This document shows positions 1 to 8,246 of a stretch of DNA of 32,658 nt, piece by piece; within the stretch, counting starts at the first letter, position 1, and every line of letters starts with the position of its first letter. The translations under genes were made by a program, and so were the position numbers. The stretch is from contig CAYOVG010000028.1 in assembly GCA_964407285.1 (NCBI GenBank), positions 1 through 32,658 of the forward strand. The letters are read 5' to 3'. The stretch is from CAYOVG01 sp964407285 (lineage in GTDB: Bacteria; Desulfobacterota; Syntrophobacteria; Syntrophobacterales; Syntrophobacteraceae). Below the pieces are notes generated by a model, which was not told the origin of the DNA, ran no database searches, and worked only from the letters and a program-made list of their open reading frames with translations.

Positions 1-213
1 GGACCTCGGCAGATAAGGCTCTTTCCGCACTCCTTCGTCGAGGCGCGCGAGAGGCTGGACAAGGCCCTGGACGATATTCATGGCAGGTTCGGGGACGGGA
101 TGATCGTGCGGGGGCGGATCTTCGGAATGAATGAGGACGGGGGGCGCCATGAGGGAGCGAGCGGAACGAATTTCGAGCAAAAAAAAGAGAGCCGGGAAAG
201 AAAGGAGGAGTAA
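1..213 (+). CDS. 3' end of a DNA polymerase IV-like (DinB, Y-family) gene, partial
   Basis: The window opens inside a reading frame that runs from base 1 to a TAA at 211-213 (70 codons). The segment RERLDKALDDIHGRFGDG followed by MIVRGRIF resembles the extreme C-terminus of DinB, the little-finger tail where a beta-clamp-binding stretch (here IRLFPHS) precedes the RxxLxxAxDxIxxRFG pattern. DinB is an error-prone translesion polymerase. No catalytic region is visible, so the assignment rests on this short tail. The last about 25 residues (DGGRHEGASG onward, ending KKESRERKEE) are charged and look unstructured. A minus-strand terminator hairpin overlaps the final codons. Confidence 0.5.
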   Translation, partial: GPRQIRLFPHSFVEARERLDKALDDIHGRFGDGMIVRGRIFGMNEDGGRHEGASGTNFEQKKESRERKEE

Positions 214-224
214 ACCCGGCTCTC
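179..224 (-). terminator. Intrinsic terminator read on the minus strand
   Basis: A perfect 10-bp stem, GAGAGCCGGG (187-196) with CCCGGCTCTC (215-224), has an 18-nt loop. On the minus strand the stem is followed directly by eight T (positions 186-179), the classical Rho-independent layout. It would end transcripts of the copper protein gene at 450-1094. It overlaps the 3' codons and stop of the dinB-like gene; on the plus strand no T run follows. Confidence 0.7.
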
Positions 225-449
225 ATTTGGAGGAGGAAAGATGTTCTTTCCACTTATATTATAACAGCATAGTCAATAGGGTGGGCGAGCGTTCACGGTT
301 GTTCCTCATGGCGGTTTTTCATATTTCCCAGCATACATGCGGGGGTAGCGAGACGGCATACCCCGCGCCGATTTGACGTAAAAACCGAACGGGAAAAATT
401 ATTTTCGCGAGCCCGAAGGCGCCCTGCATCCGGCCCGTCCCGTCGGCCC
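214..449. other. Short intergenic stretch
   Basis: This gap separates the dinB-like stop from the stop of the copper protein gene on the other strand. Beyond the minus-strand terminator arm I see no convincing gene. The small frames here (131-376 plus, 319-519 minus) lack family resemblance and run over the neighbouring genes. Confidence 0.5.
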
Positions 450-1094
450 CTACTTGCCGCCTCCAGCGGGATTTACCATGACTTCCCCTATCATGCGAGC
501 GGACTCGTGGGTCGTGCAAATGTACCTGTAAGTTCCGGGCGCCTGAAAGGTGTGGGTGAACACGTCACCCGGCATGAGAAAGCCGGAATCGAACGGCTGG
601 GCGTTCGCGGGAAGAATAACGTGCGTGGGATACTTCGCCTGTTTGGGATCACAGGTCACGGTATGTTGGAGCCGGGACTTATTGACCCATTTTGCTGTAT
701 CGCCCACATTGATCGTAACCAGGGGCGGCGCGAACTGCAGGCTATCGGTGATTTGGATGACAACGGTCCGTTGCGTGAATGCGGTGTTTCCACCCGTGGC
801 GGGGCCGCCCGGCTGCGTACCGGGTTGAACGCCGACTTGCGGAGCGCCGGGGGGATAAGGTTTTCCGGTGGGTTGGGGACCGGTTCGTGGCGACGATTGC
901 GCATCGGGACGCGTTCCCGGCGGCTGAGCGCCCGCCTGATCGCCTGATTGGCCGGTGGGGGCCTGCGCAATGACCATGGTCGCCCCCATTCGAGGACCAC
1001 TTTCCATCGCTCCCGCCTCGAAGGCAACTCCCGGGCCGAACATCCAAATGGCCGACAACGAAAGAATGATACCGGTTTTCCGAAGCAATCTCAT
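450..1094 (-). CDS. Secreted cupredoxin (plastocyanin/azurin-like blue copper protein)
   Basis: A 214-residue protein with an N-terminal signal peptide (positively charged MRLLRKTG, hydrophobic core to about residue 25), a Pro/Gly/Gln-rich low-complexity spacer (about 44-103) and a C-terminal cupredoxin domain (about 108-208). The type-1 copper ligands are all visible: H144 (LQHTV), C193 and H196 (YICTTH) and M201. The family consists of periplasmic or surface one-electron carriers, so this is probably an exported copper electron-transfer protein; its partner is unknown. The start is fixed by AAGGAGGGAG seven bases upstream of ATG. The gene stands alone on the minus strand, with a candidate promoter at 1227-1254 and a strong terminator at 179-224. 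Confidence 0.85.
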   Translation of the reverse strand: MRLLRKTGIILSLSAIWMFGPGVAFEAGAMESGPRMGATMVIAQAPTGQSGDQAGAQPPGTRPDAQSSPRTGPQPTGKPYPPGAPQVGVQPGTQPGGPATGGNTAFTQRTVVIQITDSLQFAPPLVTINVGDTAKWVNKSRLQHTVTCDPKQAKYPTHVILPANAQPFDSGFLMPGDVFTHTFQAPGTYRYICTTHESARMIGEVMVNPAGGGK

Positions 1095-1402
1095 GGATCT
1101 CCCTCCTTAAGCGTCAACAGGCAACACCGCAAACCTTTCAGGAAAACGATGGTCCCTCCGGTGTGTACCCGCACGGGAGGGAAACAGGCTCCGGGCTCGT
1201 ATAGGTCCTCGAGGTCCCACTTCTGGATATTAAGTATGATGCATTGAAATTCAAAGCAGATGAGGTCTTTTTCCGCGGCTCGACCGGTCCGCAATGCGAT
1301 TGCCGCGTTCAGCCTATCGAACGGCGACGCCATCGAACCGGCCGGACCGGCCGCGGATTTACGGCGCTCCGGGCGCCCGGCGTCTTTTCATCGTCCACGG
1401 GA
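1095..1402. other. Intergenic region with cupredoxin leader and a GC palindrome
   Basis: No gene is seen. The region holds the presumed cupredoxin promoter and leader, and an interrupted palindrome at 1339-1353 (arms CGGCCGG and CCGGCCG around a central A). That core, GGCCGGACCGG, recurs in the perfect palindrome at 12417-12444. Confidence 0.4.
1227..1254 (-). promoter_or_regulatory. Candidate sigma70 promoter of the cupredoxin gene
   Basis: On the minus strand TTGAAT (1254-1249) and TAATAT (1232-1227) are separated by 16 bp. This would give a leader of about 125 nt before the ATG at 1094. The leader contains an imperfect hairpin at 1153-1182 (7-bp outer stem). Assigned by eye from consensus only. 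Confidence 0.35.
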
Positions 1403-1600
1403 TCAGCAGACGCCTTCGCATTCCCTGCTCTTTATTTTGCCGTCCAGCACCTGCCGGACCGTCTCGTTGATCGTCTTGAGGGTCTCCTCCACGGATTTGT
1501 TGTTCGCCTTTGCCGCATCCACGATGTTCTTCATCGTGATGTGACGCTTATCACCCTCCATGGGATTGTCCGGTTCCATGCATCCGCAATCGAGGCACAT
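1403..1600 (-). CDS. Small MCLDCGC-type cysteine protein, function unknown
   Basis: A 65-residue protein beginning MCLDCGCMEPDNPMEGDKRH. I place the start at 1600 because AGAAGGAGATATCCGAT precedes that ATG, whereas an upstream in-frame ATG at 1672 has no such site. The N-terminus carries a CxxCxC cluster and the C-terminus ends with a CxxxC pair (RECEGVC); between them is a charged helical stretch (MKNIVDAAKANNKSVEETL). Small proteins starting MCLDCGC with a GDxxxIT segment are, from memory, a recurrent uncharacterised type in bacteria. The cysteines suggest metal binding or redox sensing, which is inference. It is not clearly in an operon. Confidence 0.7.
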   Translation of the reverse strand: MCLDCGCMEPDNPMEGDKRHITMKNIVDAAKANNKSVEETLKTINETVRQVLDGKIKSRECEGVC

Positions 1601-2083
1601 ATCGGATATCTCCTTCTGATCTTGCCGTGTTACGGGTTTCAATCGTATTGGTTTTGAGATTATGTTGATCACGTCCCTATCCGCTCGCCGCCCGCCTGCG
1701 GGGCCGCACCGTCAACAGCATACGGCTTCATACCGTTCCGCGGCAGGATGCGGCGACCTCCACGCAATGATGCCGTACCTCCTCGTCTCCTTTTCCCAAG
1801 TTTATCCTCGCAATGCATGGAGAAACATGGGGCGGGCTCTCCATTCCCGACTTTCGGCGGCAGTAGAAGGATCGGAAGCGAAACCCTACCGCCGGTCGTT
1901 TCACACGACTGCCCCGCCGAGCGGGTTCGAGAGGCGCCGCCTTCGGGCATTTCCCCCTCGGAATTGCGGAAATGTCTCCCCGCGTCTTTTTGTTTGACTT
2001 ATTCTCATTTCATGGCTATGGGTACAGGTTCTCGATGGCTGTTCATACTCATTGTTCAGTAACCCGATATCCAGAAGAGGGAT
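1601..2083. other. Intergenic region between divergent genes
   Basis: A 483-bp gap between the small Cys protein (minus) and porA (plus). Overlapping short frames occur on both strands, but none has a ribosome site plus a recognisable protein. It should contain both divergent promoters; only a weak porA candidate (1994-2022) can be pointed to. Confidence 0.4.
1994..2022 (+). promoter_or_regulatory. Weak candidate promoter of porAB
   Basis: TTGACT (1994-1999) lies 17 bp before TATGGG (2017-2022). The -35 is good and the -10 poor. It would place the transcript start about 55 nt before the porA start codon. Confidence 0.3.
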
Positions 2084-3301
2084 TTGGCGACTGTGGACGA
2101 AACACGTATTTTGACCGGAAGTCAGGCGGCAGCCCTGGCGGCCAGGCTTTGTCGCGTACAGGTAGTGGCTGCGTACCCTATTACACCTCAATCCAAAATT
2201 CCCGAATCGCTCTCCGAATACGTCGAAAAAGGTGAATTGAAGGCCGAATTCGTACGGGTGGAGAGCGAGCATTCCGCGATGGGCGTATGCATTTCCGCAT
2301 CCATTGTGGGAGCGCGCGCATTCACGGCCACGGCCGCCAATGGGCTGGCCTATATGCACGAGCAGCTCCACTGGGCGGCGGGCGCGCGGCTCCCCATCGT
2401 CATGCCGGTAACCAACCGGGGCATGGGGGCCCCTTGGACGATCCTCAACGACATGCAGGACACCATCTCGCAGCGGGACACCGGCTGGATGCAGTTCTAC
2501 TGCATGAACAACCAGGAAGTCCTGGACACCGTCATTCTGGCGTTCAAGGCCGCCGAGCGGTTGCTTATTCCGACCATGGTGTGCTTCGACGGATTCAGGC
2601 TCTCACATACCATGATGCCCGTGACCATTCCTTCGCAGGCGGATGTGGACGCTTTTCTGCCGCCCTATGAGCCGGCCTATGAACTGGATCTCGAACGGCC
2701 CGTCAACATCAATCCCGTCATTATGGCGGACCCGCTTCCGGACGTGGATGGAAGGCTCTGCCCCGGTTACATGGGAATCCGCAGGCGTCTGCAGGAATCG
2801 CTCGATTCGGCCCTGCCCGTCATCGCCGAAAGCGGGAAGGAATTCGGGGCCGTTTTCGGGCGTTCCTACGAAGATCCCCTGTACCGCTACCGGGCCGACG
2901 ACGCGGACCTGCTCTTTCTGACGATGGGGTCTTTGTCCAGTGAAGCCGGCGAGGCGGTCGACGTCCTTCGTGAAGAAGGCGTGAAGGCAGGCGTTATAGG
3001 CGTCAGGGTGTACCGACCGTTTCCCGGCGAAGCCCTTGCGCGGGCGGTCGAAAACGCCAGGGCCGTTTCCGTCCTGGAAAAGGCGATCAGCTACGGGTAC
3101 GAAGGACCGCTCGCCACGGAACTCAAGGCCGCGATGTACAACCACAACGGGGCGCGGCCGTTTGTCACCGGTTTCATCCTGGGGCTCGGCGGACAGGACG
3201 TCAAACCTGCCGATCTTATGGACTGCGGCCGCAATACCATGCAACTCCTGAAGGACGGCGCGCGGCAGGAAAAGCCCCGGTGGGTGGTTCCCGACGTTTA
3301 G
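2084..3301 (+). CDS. porA: 2-oxoacid:ferredoxin oxidoreductase, alpha subunit (PorA type)
   Basis: A 405-residue PorA-type alpha subunit of a thiamine-diphosphate 2-oxoacid:ferredoxin oxidoreductase, the enzyme class that interconverts 2-oxoacids plus CoA with acyl-CoA, CO2 and reduced ferredoxin in the cytoplasm. The N-terminal pyrimidine-binding domain shows YPITPQS (31-37) and the ExEHSAM stretch; a C-terminal transketolase-like domain carries the VRVYRPFP segment (about 305-313). Translation appears to start at a TTG (2084) behind AGAAGAGGG. The beta subunit follows after 144 bp. No gamma or delta (ferredoxin-like) subunit is fused or adjacent, so either those subunits lie elsewhere or this is a different subclass. 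The substrate (pyruvate or another oxoacid) cannot be read from the sequence. Confidence 0.88.
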   Translation: MATVDETRILTGSQAAALAARLCRVQVVAAYPITPQSKIPESLSEYVEKGELKAEFVRVESEHSAMGVCISASIVGARAFTATAANGLAYMHEQLHWAAGARLPIVMPVTNRGMGAPWTILNDMQDTISQRDTGWMQFYCMNNQEVLDTVILAFKAAERLLIPTMVCFDGFRLSHTMMPVTIPSQADVDAFLPPYEPAYELDLERPVNINPVIMADPLPDVDGRLCPGYMGIRRRLQESLDSALPVIAESGKEFGAVFGRSYEDPLYRYRADDADLLFLTMGSLSSEAGEAVDVLREEGVKAGVIGVRVYRPFPGEALARAVENARAVSVLEKAISYGYEGPLATELKAAMYNHNGARPFVTGFILGLGGQDVKPADLMDCGRNTMQLLKDGARQEKPRWVVPDV

Positions 3302-3445
3302 AGCGGGAGCGGGCAGGGGCCGGGGATGCGCTTTGAAGCGCCCCGGCGGGCCCGGTTTCCGCTCTCCGGGCAATATTTCCGGGCCGGTTCCGGTTCCAAG
3401 AACAAAACGCGAATAACGAATCAAAAGGCCAACAAGGAAAAGATC

Positions 3446-4345
3446 ATGTCTACTTCCGTCCTTGATATTCCCGACGAGGAATACATTCTCCCGGGGACCC
3501 GCACCTGTGCCGGGTGCGGACTTCCGATAGCCTATCGACATATTCTCAAAGCCCTGGGGCCGAAGACCGTCGTCACGGTCCCGGCGAGCTGCCTGACCGT
3601 CATGCACGGCATCTATCCCAAGACTCCGGTGAAGCTCAATACGATCAACTGCACCTTCGCAAGCGCCGGGGCTTCCGCCTCCGGGATCGTGGCGGGCCTC
3701 AAGGCCACGGGGCGCGAGGACTATACGGTACTGGCCGTCGCCGGCGACGGCGGCACTTTCGACATGGGAATTCAGGCGCTGAGCGGGGCCGCCGAGAGGC
3801 AGACGAATTTCATCTACGTGTGCTACGACAACGAAGCCTACATGAACACGGGAAGCCAGCGTTCGAGCGCGACCCCGGCGGGGGCCATCACCACCACCAC
3901 GCCCGTTATCCCCAAGGAACACCCCAAGAAGGATTTCATCCGGATAATGGAGGCCCATCACCCGGCCTACCTGGCCACCGCATGCTCTTCCTACCCGGCG
4001 GACATTTACGATAAATTCGTCAAGGCGAAGGACATCAAAGGCACCCGGTTCGTCTACCTGTCGATTCCGTGTCCGGCGGGATGGGGCTACCCAACCAGGG
4101 ACACGGTCAAGATCGGGCGTCTCGCCGTGGAGACATGCGTGGTGGTGTTGTACGAAATAGAAAACGGCGAGTTCAAGTTCACGGGGAAGAGCCTGAGCAT
4201 GGCGAAGAGCGGCCGCAAGCGTCCGGTCGAGGAATACCTCAAGCTCCAGAGCCGGTTCAAGAAGATGAGCCCCGAGCAGGTGGAGGCTTTCCAGCGCCTG
4301 ACGGATGAACGGTGGGAACAGCTCCTGGCGAGGGCGAAAGGGTAG
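3446..4345 (+). CDS. porB: 2-oxoacid:ferredoxin oxidoreductase, beta subunit (PorB type)
   Basis: A 299-residue PorB-type beta subunit, which binds thiamine diphosphate and one 4Fe-4S cluster. Cluster-type cysteines are visible at C21 and C24 (TCAGCG), C49 (ASCL) and C209 (SIPCPAGW). The thiamine-diphosphate/Mg motif is GDGGTFDMG (100-108), followed by the YDNEAYMNTG segment (127-136). I chose the ATG at 3446, behind AAGGAAAAGATC, because the frame extension from 3326 has no family resemblance. It forms an operon with porA and is convergent with the SDR gene. Together they give the alpha-beta core; electron exit to ferredoxin would need a partner not encoded here. Confidence 0.9.
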   Translation: MSTSVLDIPDEEYILPGTRTCAGCGLPIAYRHILKALGPKTVVTVPASCLTVMHGIYPKTPVKLNTINCTFASAGASASGIVAGLKATGREDYTVLAVAGDGGTFDMGIQALSGAAERQTNFIYVCYDNEAYMNTGSQRSSATPAGAITTTTPVIPKEHPKKDFIRIMEAHHPAYLATACSSYPADIYDKFVKAKDIKGTRFVYLSIPCPAGWGYPTRDTVKIGRLAVETCVVVLYEIENGEFKFTGKSLSMAKSGRKRPVEEYLKLQSRFKKMSPEQVEAFQRLTDERWEQLLARAKG

Positions 4346-4393
4346 GGGATTTCGTCCGATCTACGCGGCGTTATCGATAGTAGTAGTATCTAC

Positions 4394-5185
4394 CTACATA
4401 ATCCCCCTGTAATGACCCCCGTCGATTTGAATGGACGCGCCGGTGATGTAGCCGGCCCGTTCCGATGCCAGGAATACCGTGAGGGCTGCAAATTCCTCGG
4501 GGGTCCCCATCCGGCCCATGGGAATGCCGGATTCCCAGCGCTTGATGATCGCTTCGGGAGTCGTTCCTTCCTTTTCCGCGGCAGCGGCGGCCAGCGTGCG
4601 GACCCTGTCCGTCATGGTGTAGCCCGGGCACACGTTGTTGACGGTGATGTTGTGGGGAGCGAACTCGTTGGAAAGCGTCTTGGCGAGGCCGATCACGCCC
4701 GACCGTACCGCATTCGAGAGGATAAGCCCGTCGATCGGCTGCTTGACCGCAACCGACGTGATGTTGATGATTCGCCCCCACGACTTTCGCTTCATCACCG
4801 GTACGGCTTCGCGTATCATGGATATGGCGCTCATCAGGTTCAACCGGAAGCCGTGATACCAGAGATCGTCGGCGATTTCCATGAATGTCCCGGCGGGAGG
4901 CCCTCCGGCGTTGTTCACCAGGATGTCCACCGTCGCGTAGTGCTCCAGCCCCTTCCTGATGAAGTCTCTCGCTTCTTCCTCCTTGGAAAGATCGCAGGGA
5001 ATTCCGATGATATCCCCGCCCGTGGCCGCTTTGATTTCCTCCACCGCCCCGGCGAGGGCATTCTCGTCCCGCGCGCATATGGAAACCCCGGCGCCCTCCC
5101 TGCTCAACTCCATGGCCACGGCCTTCCCCAATCCTTTGCTGCCTCCGGCCACAAAGGCCACCTTTCCCTTCAATCCAAGGTCCAT
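4394..5185 (-). CDS. SDR-family protein with Ser/Arg replacing the catalytic Tyr/Lys
   Basis: A 263-residue short-chain dehydrogenase/reductase. The Rossmann motif is AGGSKGLG (13-20), and the structural NNAGG is at 91-95. The active-site Ser is S144 (NITS), but the usual YxxxK is replaced by S157xxxR161 (LSNAVRSG), followed by the normal VIGLAKTLS helix and NNVCPGYT. A divergent SDR subgroup with this SN-AVR pattern exists, so the change is probably natural, and the cofactor fold looks intact. The start at 5185 is set by AGGAGGTG. An upstream extension to 5290 lacks SDR character. The gene is on the minus strand, 94 bp downstream of the methyltransferase gene and possibly cotranscribed. The substrate is unknown. 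Confidence 0.85.
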   Translation of the reverse strand: MDLGLKGKVAFVAGGSKGLGKAVAMELSREGAGVSICARDENALAGAVEEIKAATGGDIIGIPCDLSKEEEARDFIRKGLEHYATVDILVNNAGGPPAGTFMEIADDLWYHGFRLNLMSAISMIREAVPVMKRKSWGRIINITSVAVKQPIDGLILSNAVRSGVIGLAKTLSNEFAPHNITVNNVCPGYTMTDRVRTLAAAAAEKEGTTPEAIIKRWESGIPMGRMGTPEEFAALTVFLASERAGYITGASIQIDGGHYRGIM

Positions 5186-5279
5186 TTCCGTCACACCTCC
5201 TGGCTGCGGATGAATATCCGGCGGATTCCCTCCCGTATCCGGCGTCTCAAGTACGTTGAACATCCATCGGGTACGGGCG

Positions 5280-6005
5280 CTAAACGTCATACAGCTTTTG
5301 CATTGAATCGGTGTACGTTCCGTCTTCCCGGTAGATAAGGAATGGAGGGCCGATGCGCAACTCCTCCCCTCCGCCCTTGCGAAACTCCCCGTGCACGAGC
5401 CGTGCGGGGTCCTTCAGGTTCGAATGGATAATGGTCATGACTTTCGGACTGAACCCGTGCTGCCGGGCCGTAACGATCAGGTGGTCGAGCCGTTCGGCGG
5501 GGTAGATGACGGCAAGGCGTCCCCCTTGCGGAAGCAGGTATTTTCCGGCGGCGAACACGCTCGCCGCCGAGCCCGCAATTTCGTGGCGCGCTATCGCCCG
5601 CTGCCGGTTCGGGTTGATCCTGCCCGAATCAACGCGCCGATAGGGCGGATTGCTGATTGCAAGATCGAAGGTTTGGGGCCTGAAATGCTTTGAGACATCC
5701 TGGAAATCCATCCGCATGATCCGGACTCTATCCGAAAATCCGTTCTCGTCGACGTTCCTGCGCGCAAGTTCCGCAAGTTCCTCCTGGATTTCGACCCCCA
5801 CCAGTTCCCGACCCAGTTTCCGGTACGCCAGGATAAGAGGAATCACGCCGCACCCGGCGCCCAGATCGATAATACCGTCATCCGGCTTCACCCGCGTGAG
5901 TCCGGCCAGCAGCACCGCGTCCAGGGAGAAGCGGTACCCGTTTCTCCCCTGGTAAACCGTGATCTTCCCGTCGAATAGCGCGTCAGCGGTCAGAAGTTCG
6001 TCCAT
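5280..6005 (-). CDS. TrmN6-like tRNA1(Val) (adenine37-N6)-methyltransferase
   Basis: A 241-residue class-I SAM-dependent methyltransferase. Motif I is IDLGAGCGVIPLILA (about 45-59), the acidic end of beta-2 is GVEIQ, and the catalytic N6-adenine motif is NPPY (about 118-121). The opening TxDALFDGKITVYQ-GRNGYRFSLDAVLLA is typical of the TrmN6/YfiC family, which methylates A37 of tRNA1(Val); a related role on another RNA is possible. Length fits the family. The ribosome site before ATG 6005 is weak. It lies on the minus strand between the SDR gene and DUF1015, 36 bp downstream of the latter, which suggests one transcript. Confidence 0.85.
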   Translation of the reverse strand: MDELLTADALFDGKITVYQGRNGYRFSLDAVLLAGLTRVKPDDGIIDLGAGCGVIPLILAYRKLGRELVGVEIQEELAELARRNVDENGFSDRVRIMRMDFQDVSKHFRPQTFDLAISNPPYRRVDSGRINPNRQRAIARHEIAGSAASVFAAGKYLLPQGGRLAVIYPAERLDHLIVTARQHGFSPKVMTIIHSNLKDPARLVHGEFRKGGGEELRIGPPFLIYREDGTYTDSMQKLYDV

Positions 6006-6041
6006 GTTTCCGATATTTCCAATATTCCGGCCTCACATCCC

Positions 6042-7394
6042 TCACCGGATAATTTCTTCCGTGGAAGTCAGCGGATGGTTGATGACGAGTCCGCTGAACA
6101 CCTTGGGGTAGAAGTAGGTGGACTTGTGAGGCATGGTCAGACCCGCCCCGGCTACTTCCTGGACCTGTTCGATCCGGGTCGGGTTGATGAGAAAGCCCGC
6201 ATCGTACGTTCCGGACCGGAGCTGGTTCAACGCGTCAGTCCGGTCATGTTTGAAATGGATGTTTGCGCTGTCTCCGAGAAACTCCTCCGTGAGGCCCATG
6301 AGGTGGCGCAGTAACAGCCGGTCGAGCACCACGACGTCCAGCCCCTGGAGGACATCCGGGATATCCAGGCCGGAGAGGAACTCGCGCACCCTGTCCCGCC
6401 TGGCCTTCAGGAGGTAAAACCGCTCCGCGCCCTTACAGCAGAACACGACGGCGGTCTCCTTCCGGGCTCCGGCGGCTTCGAGCTGCTGTTTCCATGCGCC
6501 CTCGCCATCCGCCGTCCCGGCGTTGTACGCATCGACGACGAAGTACTCCTCCACTTTGGAAAGGAAGGAGTCCGGCTCCCATGCGCCGAGATGCTTCAGC
6601 AGCCGGTGCGTGGGAAGGATCGTGAGCCCGGGTTGTTCCATGGCGGCAAGGTAAACCATGATGTATTCGAAGGGGGCCCGGGGGCCGCGGTCCGGAAACC
6701 GTTCCCGCTGGATGGATCGGTACTTGAGGGCCGTCTCGTACCGGTGGTGCCCGTCGGCGATGAAGAGAGGCTTATCGAGGAGGTAGTTTCTCATCTTCTC
6801 CTGGGCGGCGAGGTCCGTCACGGCCCAAATCCGGTGCTCCATGCCCGTCGTGTCCTTGAAATCCATCACCGGAGGCGACTTCTTCTCCGCCGCAACCGCG
6901 CCGTCGATAACGCCGTCCGGGTCGGCGAACAGGGCGAAGACCGGGCTCAGGTTGGCGTCGCACGCCAGCATCAGGCCGAGCCTTTCGTCCTTCACCCCCT
7001 GGAAAGTCCGTTCGTGCGGCTTCACGCCGCCGGATTGAAAATCCTCCAGCCGCAAGACGCATATGAATCCGGCCCTTGTTCGGGAGACGCCGGGCGCTAA
7101 GGCGTATTCCTCTTCACAGTAGTATATCGCGGGGGCGGGCTCGCGCGCCAGGACGCCCTGACCGACCCACTCCTCGAGGTAACGGGAGGCCCTCGTGTGC
7201 GGATTGTTCCGCGGGGAATCCTCCGGCGTAGCCTTGCCCAGCTCCAGGTACACCATGTTGTACGGACTGAGCTGATGGAAGCGCTTCTGTTCCTCCGGAG
7301 AAATCACATCGTAGGGGGGAGTGACCACCCTGGTCAGATCCGGCGTCTTGTCAAGGTTGTAACGTAGCCCGCGAAAGGGAGCGATCTCAGCCAT
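6042..7394 (-). CDS. DUF1015 family protein
   Basis: A 450-residue member of the DUF1015 family. Visible hallmarks are the N-terminal APFRGLRYN segment, TPPYDVISPEEQ (about 26-37) and the strongly conserved IADGHHRYETALKYR block near residue 215. The family is widespread and soluble, has no settled biochemical function, and its His-rich block has been taken as a possible active site. The start at 7394 (AGGAAAGGCAG before ATG) is preferred over an upstream ATG at 7445 because the family begins at MAEIAPFRG. It is the first gene of a minus-strand set with the methyltransferase and SDR, under the promoter at 7434-7461. Confidence 0.85.
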   Translation of the reverse strand: MAEIAPFRGLRYNLDKTPDLTRVVTPPYDVISPEEQKRFHQLSPYNMVYLELGKATPEDSPRNNPHTRASRYLEEWVGQGVLAREPAPAIYYCEEEYALAPGVSRTRAGFICVLRLEDFQSGGVKPHERTFQGVKDERLGLMLACDANLSPVFALFADPDGVIDGAVAAEKKSPPVMDFKDTTGMEHRIWAVTDLAAQEKMRNYLLDKPLFIADGHHRYETALKYRSIQRERFPDRGPRAPFEYIMVYLAAMEQPGLTILPTHRLLKHLGAWEPDSFLSKVEEYFVVDAYNAGTADGEGAWKQQLEAAGARKETAVVFCCKGAERFYLLKARRDRVREFLSGLDIPDVLQGLDVVVLDRLLLRHLMGLTEEFLGDSANIHFKHDRTDALNQLRSGTYDAGFLINPTRIEQVQEVAGAGLTMPHKSTYFYPKVFSGLVINHPLTSTEEIIR

Positions 7395-7433
7395 TGTCTG
7401 CCTTTCCTTTTCTGATATGTTGATCAGCCCTGT

Positions 7434-7461
7434 ACTATAGCACAAATATCGCGGAATACAA
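7434..7461 (-). promoter_or_regulatory. Sigma70-type promoter of the DUF1015 gene
   Basis: On the minus strand TTGTAT (7461-7456) and TATAGT (7439-7434) have a 16-bp spacer. This gives a leader of about 30 nt before ATG 7394. It sits in the 240-bp divergent gap shared with the DUF502 gene (7395-7634), where no other gene is seen. Confidence 0.55.
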
Positions 7462-7634
7462 AAGGTACTCTCACTTTTCGGCGCACTCGCCGGCGCCCGT
7501 CATAATGTGGACTTTAGCTGTTGCATTATTCCCCCATCCTGGTAAAGAGTTGACCGCGAACAGGGGTTTTGTTGCGGGGGAGCTTTCGCCAACTTTCAGT
7601 CCCATCAATATCATCATTATAAGGATAACGAAGC

Positions 7635-8246
7635 ATGAAGCATTCCTTGAGTTTCTTGAAGACGACCATCATCGGCGGGGTCCTTTTTCTTATTCCGGTT
7701 ATCCTCGTCATCGTAACGGTAGGGGAGGCCATCGAGATCTCGAACAAGATCATCGAGCCGCTGGCGCAACGGATTCACCTGGATTTGAAGGAGAGTATGG
7801 TCCCGTCCGGTTTTCTGGCGGCCGGACTGATCGTTCTTGTCTGCTTTCTCGCCGGGTTGGTCGCGAGGACCAGGTTTGCCGGGAAGGGCGTCGCCTGGTT
7901 GGAGTCCTCGGTGCTCTCGAGTCTGCCCGCCTACGAATTCATGAAGAGCATGGGCGAGAGCATGCTCGGGATTCAGAAGGACCGGACGTACGAAGTGGTC
8001 CTGGCGCGAACGTCCGTACATGCGGCATGGCGGATCGGGTTCTTGATCGAACGCATGGAGGGCGGACGGGCCGCGGTCTACCTGCCCAACGCGCCCAGTC
8101 CGTGGTCCGGTTCCGTTTGCTTCATGACCGAGGAGCAGATCCAGCCGATAGACATACCGTACCCGGCGGCGCTGAAATGCCTGGGACGCCTCGGAGCGGG
8201 ATCGGACGATCTGTTGCGCGGGGTTGATTGCGTAAAGGGGCGATGA
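7635..8246 (+). CDS. DUF502 family integral membrane protein
   Basis: A 203-residue protein with two hydrophobic helices (about 9-31 and 57-78) and the conserved DUF502 features: GVLFLIPVILV near the N-terminus, the PYxF-like PAYEFMKSMG block (about 99-108) and a C-terminal soluble domain with VYLPNAPSPWSG. Function is unknown; the family is found in bacteria and plants as an inner-membrane protein. The ATG at 7635 follows AAGGATAACGAAGC. The last 25 codons form the left copy of an 82-bp direct repeat whose second copy lies beyond the caspase-lipase cassette. The reading frame is intact here, so if the cassette inserted at this 3' end it restored the gene. Confidence 0.88.
   Translation: MKHSLSFLKTTIIGGVLFLIPVILVIVTVGEAIEISNKIIEPLAQRIHLDLKESMVPSGFLAAGLIVLVCFLAGLVARTRFAGKGVAWLESSVLSSLPAYEFMKSMGESMLGIQKDRTYEVVLARTSVHAAWRIGFLIERMEGGRAAVYLPNAPSPWSGSVCFMTEEQIQPIDIPYPAALKCLGRLGAGSDDLLRGVDCVKGR

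Noticed and set aside
2603..3961. 452-residue minus-strand frame opposite porA-porB
   Set aside because: It is antisense to two clearly conserved subunits, is rich in Arg/Gly/His as expected for a GC-rich shadow frame, and has no recognisable domain.
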